A stretch of DNA of 64,000 nucleotides, taken from assembly GCA_019594235.1 (NCBI GenBank), contig JAFDTG010000001.1, positions 1 through 64,000 on the forward strand, read 5' to 3'. Below, in pieces: positions 42,247 to 49,910 of the stretch. A model generated the notes under the pieces. The model made no database searches. It saw only the letters and a list, made by a program, of their open reading frames with translations, and had not been told where the DNA came from. Each line of letters opens with the position of its first letter. The first letter of the stretch is position 1. Made by a program: the position numbers and the translations under genes. This stretch comes from Candidatus Saliniplasma halalkaliphilum (GTDB lineage Archaea; Thermoplasmatota; Thermoplasmata; Halarchaeoplasmatales; Halarchaeoplasmataceae).

Positions 42247-42855
42247 ATGTTAGCTAAAGGGTCTTTAAAACCAATATCAATTTCATCAATACCAGTTTTC
42301 ATCACAATAATTTTAGGATTCTTTGTGTGGCCTCCAAGTTATTATTTTACAATATTATTCTTGATATTGACTCTAGGCGTAGTTATATTTTTTAGAGACC
42401 CAGACAGAACTATCGGTGAGGGGTTGGTTTCACCTGCTGATGGAAAAGTTATATTGGTAAATAAGGATATCAATAGGATAGACGTATTCATGAATATCAC
42501 CAACGTACACGTAAACAGATCACCATATTCAGGAAAGGTAAAAGATACAAAAAGGATCGATGGAAAGTTTAAACCAGCTTTTTCAGAAAAATCTGAGAAC
42601 AATTTTAGACACATAATTACCTTGATCACCGATTATGGAACTATCAAGATCCATCAGATAACTGGATTTTTTGCTAGACGAATAGTGCCGTATCTCCATA
42701 AAGGTGATGAATTACAAAAGGGAGAGCGGATAGGTTTGATCCGTTTCGGGTCACGGGTTAGATTGGACCTTCCAGATAATGTAAATATAACCGCTGAGAA
42801 AGGTGATAAAGTGAAAGCAGGTGAATCTACAATAGGTGTTTGGAATGAAGATTAA
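42247..42855 (+). CDS. asd: Archaetidylserine decarboxylase (phosphatidylserine decarboxylase type A)
   Basis: 202 aa: two N-terminal membrane helices (ISSIPVFITIILGFFVWPP), then the PSD-A core with FRDPDRTIGEGLVSPADGKV, FMNITNVHVNRSPYSGKV, and RIGLIRFGSRVRLDLP, where the Gly-Ser bond is cleaved to form the pyruvoyl group. It converts archaetidylserine to archaetidylethanolamine. The next gene, the matching serine synthase, overlaps its 3' end, so the two steps are genetically coupled. An A+T-rich promoter region lies just upstream. Confidence 0.92.
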   Translation: MLAKGSLKPISISSIPVFITIILGFFVWPPSYYFTILFLILTLGVVIFFRDPDRTIGEGLVSPADGKVILVNKDINRIDVFMNITNVHVNRSPYSGKVKDTKRIDGKFKPAFSEKSENNFRHIITLITDYGTIKIHQITGFFARRIVPYLHKGDELQKGERIGLIRFGSRVRLDLPDNVNITAEKGDKVKAGESTIGVWNED

Positions 42856-43600
42856 AGAAACTTTAGGTTCATTAAACATCCCCGATTATGTTACCTTATC
42901 AAATGGTTTATTGGGATTCTTAGCGATCACTTATATTATTGATAAAAAATTCTATTTAGCTTCAATAATACTTATCATATGTATAGGATTAGATGGCCTA
43001 GATGGATATCTAGCTAGAAGATTAAACCTTGTCCATGAATTAGGTTCATATCTAGACATGGTTTCTGATACATTGTCATTTTGTTTCGCCCCTGCCATGT
43101 TAGTATATTCATCTTACTATGACCTTACTTTGGGTAGGGCGTGGCAATCACCTGTTAACGCACTGTCAACATTGGTCCCTATGATGGTCGTTTTTTTTGG
43201 AGTATTAAGATTATCTCGATTCGTTGATATACAGCAAGAAGATAAAATATACACCGGCTTACCTACCCCTTTGTTCACACTATTGATCGTATCCATAACG
43301 TATCTTTTTGGTTGGGGAGCAATATATGATGTCTCTTCTTACATCCCCTTATTTGTGATCTTATCTATTTCACTTCTACTTTACAGTAATCTACTTTATC
43401 CAAAATTGATCGGTGCTAAAAGGAAATCTGTTGGCCTTTTATTTTTATTTATAGCATTGATAGGATTTATTCTAACCAGATGGAGTATGGATATTGGTAA
43501 TTTATTTATATGGATAACTTTATTTGTTTGTATATTGTATATAATATTTGGACTCGTCCTAGTTGATAGATATGACCACGAAAAAAGAAAAAATAGCTAA
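42845..43600 (+). CDS. pssA: CDP-archaeol serine O-archaetidyltransferase (PssA family)
   Basis: 251 aa membrane enzyme with the CDP-alcohol phosphotransferase signature DGLDGYLARRLNLVHELGSYLDMVSD (DGx2ARx8Gx3Dx3D) and about seven helices. It attaches serine to CDP-archaeol (established for the archaeal PssA group). ATG 42845 is chosen; a GTG at 42836 is open three codons upstream. It overlaps the decarboxylase by 11 nt, and the mptD-like gene starts within its last codons. Confidence 0.92.
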   Translation: MKIKETLGSLNIPDYVTLSNGLLGFLAITYIIDKKFYLASIILIICIGLDGLDGYLARRLNLVHELGSYLDMVSDTLSFCFAPAMLVYSSYYDLTLGRAWQSPVNALSTLVPMMVVFFGVLRLSRFVDIQQEDKIYTGLPTPLFTLLIVSITYLFGWGAIYDVSSYIPLFVILSISLLLYSNLLYPKLIGAKRKSVGLLFLFIALIGFILTRWSMDIGNLFIWITLFVCILYIIFGLVLVDRYDHEKRKNS

Positions 43601-43961
43601 CGGCTATTTTCAATGTAATAAAAGGGAAAGAGCAGCCTTTGAACTTGGAATAAAACTCGGTGCACTATTCCATCAATTCATAGGTGCACCAGTAAGTGAA
43701 GAAAACGCTGATATTCTAGCAAAAGCTATGGAAAAAACAACGGAAAGACAGGCTTATGTTAAATCAGCCCAAGTTCGTATAAATTTAGAAAGGTCAAAAG
43801 TTAAGAAGGAAAAAGGCATATTTGAATACACTACATTAACTGAAGACATGATAGAAGCAAAAGTACTTGTAGAATTTGATGGAGTACGAGCAAAAGGTGT
43901 ACTCAAATACATCGAAGAGCTTAATTATCCTCTTATGTATATAGATAAGCTTGATTATTAA
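43572..43961 (+). CDS. mptD: Archaeal dihydroneopterin aldolase MptD
   Basis: 129 aa of the DUF381/MptD family: ANGYFQCNKRERAAFELGIKLGALFHQFIGAPVS is the family N-terminal pattern, and LNYPLMYIDKLDY its C-terminal one. MptD converts 7,8-dihydroneopterin to 6-hydroxymethyl-dihydropterin on the way to tetrahydromethanopterin or folate-type C1 carriers. The ATG at 43572 lies 29 nt inside pssA; no start outside pssA preserves the conserved N-terminus. It is the third gene of the lipid operon, with no obvious functional link. Confidence 0.9.
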   Translation: MTTKKEKIANGYFQCNKRERAAFELGIKLGALFHQFIGAPVSEENADILAKAMEKTTERQAYVKSAQVRINLERSKVKKEKGIFEYTTLTEDMIEAKVLVEFDGVRAKGVLKYIEELNYPLMYIDKLDY

Positions 43962-44035
43962 TGAATACTTTAACATAAAAATGACAATGATCAGTGAGTT
44001 TAAACAAAATACTAGTATTAGAAGAGCGTTTAGGG

Positions 44036-44593
44036 ATGGTAGATAAGATGGTCAAAAGTTTAAAGGTTGGTATTAGTGGTGTTATCGGTATCGGTAAAAC
44101 TGACACTTTGAAAAGGATAATAAGCATGCTTTCTGAAGAAGGGGTGAATGTAGGAGGTATGATAACTGAACCTATTCTTGAGGATAACAGGCAAATGGGA
44201 TTTCAGGTTATGAACTGGAAAACTAAAGAAAAAGCTGTTTTTGCACATCTTAGTCTTGATTCTCAAATCCGTATCAAGGGATATGGTGTGGATCTAGATG
44301 CTTTAAACCAGGTGGGTGTAAGAGCTGTAAAAGATGCTATTCGAAATGAAGACATGATACTGGTTGATGAAATAGGGAAGATGCAGGTAGAAAGCGAGGA
44401 ATTTAACAAGATCGTTAAAATAGCTTTGAACGTAAACAAACCTATGATCCTTACATTCAATAAAAAATCCAGGAATCCACTGTTACAGGATGTAAGGAGA
44501 CGGGATGATGTCAGGATGTTAGAACTGACCGACGTGAACAGAGATTTACTCCCCTACAAGGTAGTGGATCTTTTCAAAGAAGAAATGGATTAA
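44036..44593 (+). CDS. THEP1-family NTPase
   Basis: 185 aa P-loop protein: KVGISGVIGIGKTDTLKRII (Walker A), NVGGMITEPILEDNRQMGFQVMNW (the THEP1-type GGFxTxE region), MILVDEIGKMQVESEEFNKIV (Walker B) and MILTFNKKSRNPLL. Family members are slow NTPases with broad nucleotide specificity, related to human cancer-related NTPase. The start is uncertain: ATG 44036, ATG 44048 and GTG 43994 are all in frame. It lies between mptD and trm1, probably in one transcript. Confidence 0.87.
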   Translation: MVDKMVKSLKVGISGVIGIGKTDTLKRIISMLSEEGVNVGGMITEPILEDNRQMGFQVMNWKTKEKAVFAHLSLDSQIRIKGYGVDLDALNQVGVRAVKDAIRNEDMILVDEIGKMQVESEEFNKIVKIALNVNKPMILTFNKKSRNPLLQDVRRRDDVRMLELTDVNRDLLPYKVVDLFKEEMD

Positions 44594-44620
44594 AGTCCTA
44601 AATCACTTTGGAGGTTATTT

Positions 44621-45700
44621 GTGAATCTGATTAAAATTCGGGAAGGAAAAACCGATCTTCTAGTTCCCGAACATGAAAAAAAACTCGGTCCAAAAAGTTC
44701 TCGTACCAAAGTTTTTTACAACCCCTCTATGGAAATTAATAGAGATATATGCATATCCTTTTTAAAGGCACTTTGTGAGGGTAATGAAAGGATCATAGAC
44801 GGTATGGCTGCATCTGGAGCTAGAGGTGTCAGGATAGCTAATGAAATAAATTGTGGTGCCGTTGTTGTCAATGACGTCGATAGCGATGCCTTTGATTTGA
44901 TTGAGAAGAACATAAAACTAAGCGAACTAGAAAATGTGACTCCCAGTAAAGAAGCTATCGAAATACATTTACTAGAAAATCGGTATAAATACGATTATAT
45001 CGATATCGATCCTTTTGGAACACCTGTTCCTTTTTATTCACCCGCTGTCAAAACCATATCTAACAGGGGTGTTATAGCAGTAACGGCAACTGACACTGCA
45101 CCTTTATGTGGAACATATCCAAAAGTTTGCCAGAGACGATATTCCTCTAATTCAATCAATAACTGGTGCTGTCACGAAATCGGTCTCCGTATATTGATCG
45201 GTTTCTGTGTGAGAGAGGCGGCTAGATACGATAAAGGTGCTATACCTTTGCTATCGTATTACAATGGTCACCATTTTAGGACCTATCTGCAGATTATAGA
45301 AGGTGCAAAAAGGGGAAATCAAGCAATCGAAAAATTAGAAACATACTATTTTGACGAACTAGGATGGTACGAGGAGAGAGGAAAAAATAAAAACAGATTA
45401 AATGAAGCTGGTCCTCTCTGGTCTGGAAAGCTATTCTCTAAAAAAATCTTGAAAGAAATAGAACCTGTAGGCAAACTTGACGATGAAACGATCTCACTTT
45501 GGAAAAGTGAATGTAATATGCCTCCATTTTTTTATGATAGTAATGCTCTTGGTAGTTACTTTAAGATCGCTCCACCATCCATGGATGAATTAAAAGAAAG
45601 AGTACACGACAATGGATTTGAAGTTTCTAGAACTCATTTCAGGCCAACTGGATTTAAAACCGATGCAGGTGTAAATGATATAAAACACATCTTTGGATGA
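44621..45700 (+). CDS. trm1: tRNA (guanine26-N2)-dimethyltransferase Trm1
   Basis: 359 aa SAM-dependent methyltransferase: IREGKTDLLVPEHEKKLGP at the N-terminus, VFYNPSMEINRDI, SAM motif DGMAASGARGVRIANE, motif IV YIDIDPFGTPVPFYSPA and ATDTAPLCGTYPKVCQRRY; the C-terminal domain includes GPLWSGKLF. It makes m2,2G26 in most tRNAs. The start is GTG with GGAGG 8 nt upstream. It converges with the PAPS-reductase-like gene with a 4-nt gap. Confidence 0.95.
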   Translation: MNLIKIREGKTDLLVPEHEKKLGPKSSRTKVFYNPSMEINRDICISFLKALCEGNERIIDGMAASGARGVRIANEINCGAVVVNDVDSDAFDLIEKNIKLSELENVTPSKEAIEIHLLENRYKYDYIDIDPFGTPVPFYSPAVKTISNRGVIAVTATDTAPLCGTYPKVCQRRYSSNSINNWCCHEIGLRILIGFCVREAARYDKGAIPLLSYYNGHHFRTYLQIIEGAKRGNQAIEKLETYYFDELGWYEERGKNKNRLNEAGPLWSGKLFSKKILKEIEPVGKLDDETISLWKSECNMPPFFYDSNALGSYFKIAPPSMDELKERVHDNGFEVSRTHFRPTGFKTDAGVNDIKHIFG

Positions 45701-45704
45701 CTTA

Positions 45705-47525
45705 TCATTCTGAAAAAATAACTCTCGCATCAAATTCAACTACTGGACATTTACCCAAACAGGTTCTACAGGTATTACATTTTTCAGAATCGATGTAAAT
45801 CCCATTATTAAATTTTAGAGCATCGTTGGGACACCTAGCAACGCAGATACCACATTCAGCACAATGCCTAGCTTTTATATGTATTTCATAGATATCTCCG
45901 TGATCTAAACCATGTTTTTCGAGTGTTTCCTTGAATTTATTTATATTTGATTTGTCAAATGTTTCTATTATGTCTTTGGATAATATTATATTTAGTAAAT
46001 TTCTAGTTCTTTGATCTTCCATCATTTCAGGTATGGAAGGTTTTACTTCTTTTGAGGATATTTCGGTTGAAAAATTTTCATCAATCCTATCTAAAAGTAT
46101 CTCTATTTCTTTAGGTACATCATTCCATCGCCAGAGTCCTAGTTCTTTCCAGATCTCAGGGAGTTTAGCCTTTTTTCTATAATTTTCTAAAACATCTTCA
46201 AATTTGTCATAACCTTCAAACCTTTCTTTCAGCGTTTCAAGCTCTTCAATGTCAGATGCTGGACAAACCCAACATCCAATTCTTTCGAACCCCTTTTCAT
46301 ATAAAGGGTTATAATCTGCATCTTTCAAAAACAAGTACATCCATACATGCAAAGCTGTCCAATCCTGTATAGGTGAAGCCGATCTTTGGCCAGGAACCCA
46401 TGGATTGTTCCAGGTACTTCCTTTATCTTTTCTTTGCTCCGATTCATACCTACGTTGACCGATGAAAGATAATACACCATCGGAATATTCTTCATCTATC
46501 AAAAGAGCTGTTGGACCTAATTTACAAGTTTTGCAGCACCAACGATAATCTCTAGCTGATGGACCAAAATAATCAACATTATCCCAATAACCGCTTCTAG
46601 CTCTTTTGGAGAATAAGTTTAGATCATATTTTTCAGCTATATTTTGGACGTTTTCCACAGTTTCTGGTAATTCTATACCAGTGTTTATGAACATAAGATC
46701 TGGTTTTATACCTGTATCCATCACGAGATGTAATGTAGCTAAGGAATCTTTTCCACCACTGTAAGCTACAGCTGTCGGTAATTCAGTTTTATCGACTTTA
46801 TCCTTGACGAAATCAACAGCTTTCATTACCCTTTTATCGATCAAAGGTTTATTCGCCTCGAGAACAGTGTCCCAATCAATTGATGTATCATTCAAAGTAA
46901 AATCTGAAACCCTCCAGCGATTTTTAACCGATTTTCCATAATCAGATTCTAACATTTTCGAGGCATCCATCTGAGCAGAACCGGCTGCGATTATATTTCC
47001 ATGTTTATCTAGTATCAATACCTCGTCGTCTGTTTCTATATTTTCATCGGCTTCGATTATCCCTGGTGCTAATATACTAGCCCCATTCAATATTGGTTTT
47101 ACCGCTCCATCATCGACTATAACAAATCCCTTCTTAGGTTGTGGCATATTTTTCCACGGTCTTATCAAAAATTCATAGGGTTCTTTACCTTCAGCTCTTT
47201 TGAATATGTTGTACCTTAAATTCCCCACCACATGTCCATCTATGATCACTTCATCCATCCTATCTATGTGAGGCGAATTGTTCAGAAGGATAACTTCTCT
47301 GTTCCCGAACAGTTCTTTGTAATAGGATTCACCCCATTGGTGATCAATAGTTTTCTCCAAGCGTTCCTTATCTAATGAGAAGGCAGGTCTTACGTCACCG
47401 GGTGGTGTTATCTTCACTTGTTCACCCTCAGATGAACAGATACCACACTGGCCTTCTTCGACTAATGGGATATTGCATTCCTTACACCAGTGTAAATGTA
47501 ACTTACCTAATCTTATAATGGACAT
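45705..47525 (-). CDS. Multidomain PAPS-reductase-like protein (Zn ribbon, PUA, PP-loop, ferredoxin)
   Basis: 606 aa. Order: N-terminal zinc ribbon (LHWCKECNIPL, GQCGICSSEG), a central PUA-like region (PQPKKGFVIVDDGAVKPI), the PAPS-reductase/PP-loop ATPase domain with TAVAYSGGKDSLATLHL and conserved WCCKTCKLGP, GQRRYESEQR, GCWVCPASD, and a C-terminal two-cluster ferredoxin (ARHCAECGICVARCPNDAL, EKCNTCRTCLGKCP). Methanogen relatives are annotated as PAPS reductases, but the RNA-binding-type modules make a sulfur transfer or tRNA-linked role equally plausible. ATG 47525 removes an eight-residue leader before MSIIRLGKLHLHWC. Confidence 0.85.
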   Translation of the reverse strand: MSIIRLGKLHLHWCKECNIPLVEEGQCGICSSEGEQVKITPPGDVRPAFSLDKERLEKTIDHQWGESYYKELFGNREVILLNNSPHIDRMDEVIIDGHVVGNLRYNIFKRAEGKEPYEFLIRPWKNMPQPKKGFVIVDDGAVKPILNGASILAPGIIEADENIETDDEVLILDKHGNIIAAGSAQMDASKMLESDYGKSVKNRWRVSDFTLNDTSIDWDTVLEANKPLIDKRVMKAVDFVKDKVDKTELPTAVAYSGGKDSLATLHLVMDTGIKPDLMFINTGIELPETVENVQNIAEKYDLNLFSKRARSGYWDNVDYFGPSARDYRWCCKTCKLGPTALLIDEEYSDGVLSFIGQRRYESEQRKDKGSTWNNPWVPGQRSASPIQDWTALHVWMYLFLKDADYNPLYEKGFERIGCWVCPASDIEELETLKERFEGYDKFEDVLENYRKKAKLPEIWKELGLWRWNDVPKEIEILLDRIDENFSTEISSKEVKPSIPEMMEDQRTRNLLNIILSKDIIETFDKSNINKFKETLEKHGLDHGDIYEIHIKARHCAECGICVARCPNDALKFNNGIYIDSEKCNTCRTCLGKCPVVEFDARVIFSE

Positions 47526-47581
47526 GAATTGATATCTAACATTATACAATAAAAGATTTAGGGTGGTTTGTTATTATTTTA

Positions 47582-48100
47582 TCAATCAACTGGAATCACA
47601 GTCTTTTCCGGCAGTTCTTTTTTCACTTTTTTAGCGGTAGAGCCTTCTATAATACTGGAAATAGGACCTTTTTTACTACTGTGGATGATAACATAATCAA
47701 CACCGATTTGATTAAAATCTTGGATGATCTCATCGGATATCTCTTCTGTCTTTCTTAATCTAACTTCTGCTGGAATGCCCATAGCTTCAACCATTTTTAT
47801 CAAATTCTCTGCATGCTCGTCAGCTTGGTTCTTTTTTCCTTCTCGAACCGTTTCCAAAAAATCTTTTTTTTCTTCCATCCCTAAATTGGCGTCCACCAGT
47901 TCCGAGGTAGAATCTTCTTCTATGATCTTAGATATGATTATCCTATCTGGTTGGATTTTTAAAATATATTTTCTAATCTTACCTAGGGTATTTCTATCGT
48001 ACTCTTCCCTATAACTTGCGATTAACAATATTTTTTCATCGCTATACTGGCCTTTAGGCATTAAGTTCCTCCATTGCCAGAGTCTACTTATATCAGCCAT
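47582..48100 (-). CDS. Universal stress protein (UspA-like)
   Basis: 172 aa with the Usp alpha/beta fold: KILLIASYREEYDRNTLGKI at the first strand, MGIPAEVRLRKTEEISDEIIQDFNQIGVDYVIIHSSKKGPISSIIEGSTAKKVKKELPEKTVIPVD overall (shown here by its ends) matches the Usp second half, with a loose GxxG-S/T nucleotide motif. The TATA-like GTATATATAATT (48116-48127, minus strand) is about 20 nt upstream of the ATG. A start at Met14 is possible. Confidence 0.75.
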   Translation of the reverse strand: MADISRLWQWRNLMPKGQYSDEKILLIASYREEYDRNTLGKIRKYILKIQPDRIIISKIIEEDSTSELVDANLGMEEKKDFLETVREGKKNQADEHAENLIKMVEAMGIPAEVRLRKTEEISDEIIQDFNQIGVDYVIIHSSKKGPISSIIEGSTAKKVKKELPEKTVIPVD

Positions 48101-48156
48101 ATATCAAATTAACGAATTATATATACTTTTTGTCTGTAATCCAGGGAATATAAAAT

Positions 48157-48168
48157 CTTTTTAAATTA
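48157..48168 (+). promoter_or_regulatory. Candidate promoter of the structured RNA
   Basis: CTTTTTAAATTA is a TATA-like element; a start 25-28 nt downstream (near 48188) would lead directly into the folded region. A second A+T-rich stretch at 48202-48210 is too close to the first stem. Confidence 0.35.
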
Positions 48169-48189
48169 CGAGTCCGGTGGATTGAAATA

Positions 48190-48420
48190 ATAGTGTAGAT
48201 GTATTTTATATGTCCTGCATAGAAGGTCACGGGGAGTTTCCCAGGACTATGAACCGTGATGCAAGTGCGGGACATGGTTCTGATGGGTCCCCTTGTGAGG
48301 TCAGGACGTGACGTCCTTCTATGAACAAGGACCAACCCCAGAACCGGACAAACCCCTGGCTAGAGTCAGGAGGGGGAGATGGACGTCCCCTACGATGAAC
48401 CTTACTGTTACAGCCAGGGG
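48190..48420 (+). ncRNA. Novel three-domain structured RNA (G+C-rich island)
   Basis: A stretch far richer in G+C than its surroundings that folds into three consecutive domains. Domain 1: outer stem 48212-48219 / 48266-48273, inner 48227-48232 / 48254-48259. Domain 2: outer 48276-48282 / 48339-48345, inner 48291-48296 / 48325-48330 (extended by GGT/ACC), hairpin 48303-48308 / 48312-48317. Domain 3: outer 48353-48360 / 48413-48420, inner 48364-48370 / 48400-48406, hairpin 48371-48376 / 48386-48391. Each has ATGAAC (48249, 48321, 48395) running into the 3' strand of its inner stem. Several G-U pairs read correctly only on the plus strand. No SRP RNA or RNase P signature was found. Either a free RNA or the leader of the zinc-ribbon gene. 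Confidence 0.8.
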
Positions 48421-48437
48421 ACAACTTTACAATCGAG

Positions 48438-48602
48438 ATGATACATATCAGTAAAAAAATAAAAAGGTGCCCTAAATGCGGAAGCACAGATATCGTATCA
48501 GAAGCTGGTATGATGACTGGTTACAAATATCATTGTCGAAAATGCGATTACGTAGGAGCTCTGATTCTGGAAGAATATCTAGAAAAAGAAACTGATAAAT
48601 AA
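48438..48602 (+). CDS. Small zinc-ribbon protein (54 aa)
   Basis: ATG-started 54-codon ORF: IKRCPKCGSTDIVSEAGMM, then YKYHCRKCDYVGALILEEYLEKE. The CPKC and CRKC knuckles form one zinc ribbon, similar to small zinc-ribbon proteins common in euryarchaea. It begins 17 nt after the last stem of the structured RNA and has no clear ribosome binding site, so the RNA could be its 5' leader. It converges with the PAN gene (17-nt gap). Confidence 0.8.
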   Translation: MIHISKKIKRCPKCGSTDIVSEAGMMTGYKYHCRKCDYVGALILEEYLEKETDK

Positions 48603-48619
48603 TATCTAGTAACCATCTC

Positions 48620-49858
48620 TTATGCGAACATGACCTGTTTTTTAATTTTTCTTTCTGGAGAGTCGCTAAGGACCTTATCTATAGCCTTTAGAAAATCATC
48701 ATAATTAGTTCGATCTCTATCGTCTCGAATTGAGAACATCCCAGCTTCAGTACATATCGCTTTGATATCAGCACCACTGGCGTTCTCTGTTTTCTTAGCT
48801 AGGTCATCTAGATTTATATCTCCATCCATAGACATTTTAGTCATATGTATTTCAAATATTTTCCGTCTAGCGTCTTTATTAGGTAATGGTATCTTGATAA
48901 TTCTATCGAATCTACCCGGCCTAAGAAGAGCTTTATCTAAAAGTTCTGGCCTATTAGTTGCGCCCATGACTTTGATATCACCGATAGAATCGAATCCATC
49001 AAGTTCTGAGAGTAACTGCATCATCGTTCTTTGAACCTCTCTATCACCAGAGGTTGCACCTTCTAATCTTTTCGTAGCAACTGAATCCAACTCATCAATA
49101 AAGATTATAGTAGGTGCTTTATCCCGAGCCATATCAAATAGCTCTCTGACCATTCTAGCACCTTCACCGATATACTTTTGAACTAATTCAGATCCAACGA
49201 ACTTTATAAAAGTTGCATTCGTACGATTAGCTGCTGCTTTAGCGATCATGGTCTTACCCGTACCGGGCGGACCAACAAGAAGGACGCCCTTAGGTGGTTC
49301 GATACCGACTTTTTTAAATTTCTCTGGGTAAAGCAGTGGTTCTTCTATTGTTTCTTTCACTTCAAGGATTTGGTCGTCCAATCCACCTATGTCATTATAT
49401 GTAATCTCTGGTTTGGACACTATTTCAGCACCCATCACATTAGGATCAGCAGAGGGTGGTAATGTTTTTACAATAGATAGAGTTTGTTTATTAAGGGCAA
49501 CTCGAGTGTCCGACCTGATTAGGTCTTTAGGCAAATAATCTGCAACATTTACGATGAAATCTGGTCCTGTAGAGCTTTCGATTACTGCCTGTCCATTAGG
49601 TAAAGATTCCTTGATGGTTCCTACTATAAGTGGTGGTTTCTTCAAACGGGCTATCTCTTTTTTTATCTCTCTTGTTTCTCTTTTAAGCCGTTCTAACTCA
49701 GTCCTCACATAGTCATTATTGAAACCTTGTGTATTAGTTTCTTCTAGAAGCTGCTCGTGTTTCTTTTGAATTTCATCGATTTTCTGCGTCAGCTTTCTAG
49801 AACTATCCCTTATGTCTTCTTCTTCCAAATGACCACCAAATTTCTTGTATTTTTTCAT
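48620..49858 (-). CDS. pan: Proteasome-activating nucleotidase (PAN)
   Basis: 412 aa AAA+ ATPase. N-terminal coiled coil (residues about 15-70), OB domain (LIVGTIKESLPNGQAVIESSTGPDFIVN), then the AAA module with Walker A GPPGTGKTMIAKAAAN, pore loop VGSELVQKYIGEGARM, Walker B IIFIDELDSVA and SRH ATNRPELLDKALLRPGRFDRI. It unfolds substrates for the 20S proteasome. The C-terminus reads KKQVMFA: the docking HbYX motif has Phe in place of Tyr. The beta subunit psmB lies at 59 kb; the alpha subunit is not in the window. Confidence 0.95.
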   Translation of the reverse strand: MKKYKKFGGHLEEEDIRDSSRKLTQKIDEIQKKHEQLLEETNTQGFNNDYVRTELERLKRETREIKKEIARLKKPPLIVGTIKESLPNGQAVIESSTGPDFIVNVADYLPKDLIRSDTRVALNKQTLSIVKTLPPSADPNVMGAEIVSKPEITYNDIGGLDDQILEVKETIEEPLLYPEKFKKVGIEPPKGVLLVGPPGTGKTMIAKAAANRTNATFIKFVGSELVQKYIGEGARMVRELFDMARDKAPTIIFIDELDSVATKRLEGATSGDREVQRTMMQLLSELDGFDSIGDIKVMGATNRPELLDKALLRPGRFDRIIKIPLPNKDARRKIFEIHMTKMSMDGDINLDDLAKKTENASGADIKAICTEAGMFSIRDDRDRTNYDDFLKAIDKVLSDSPERKIKKQVMFA

Positions 49859-49910
49859 GAAATTAGTTTGTTATAAAGGTTGTGGTTATATTCCAGAACC
49901 GTCGCCAAAT

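Noticed and set aside
48240..48410. Box C/D guide RNA reading of the ATGAAC/TGATG elements
   Set aside because: C and D boxes do not occur with the required spacing, and the long stems are not C/D-like.
48117..48487. Two minus-strand ORFs of 72 and 86 codons across the structured RNA
   Set aside because: They are frames through strong stem-loops with no ribosome binding site, no recognisable fold and proline/serine-rich nonsense composition. The RNA explains the region better.
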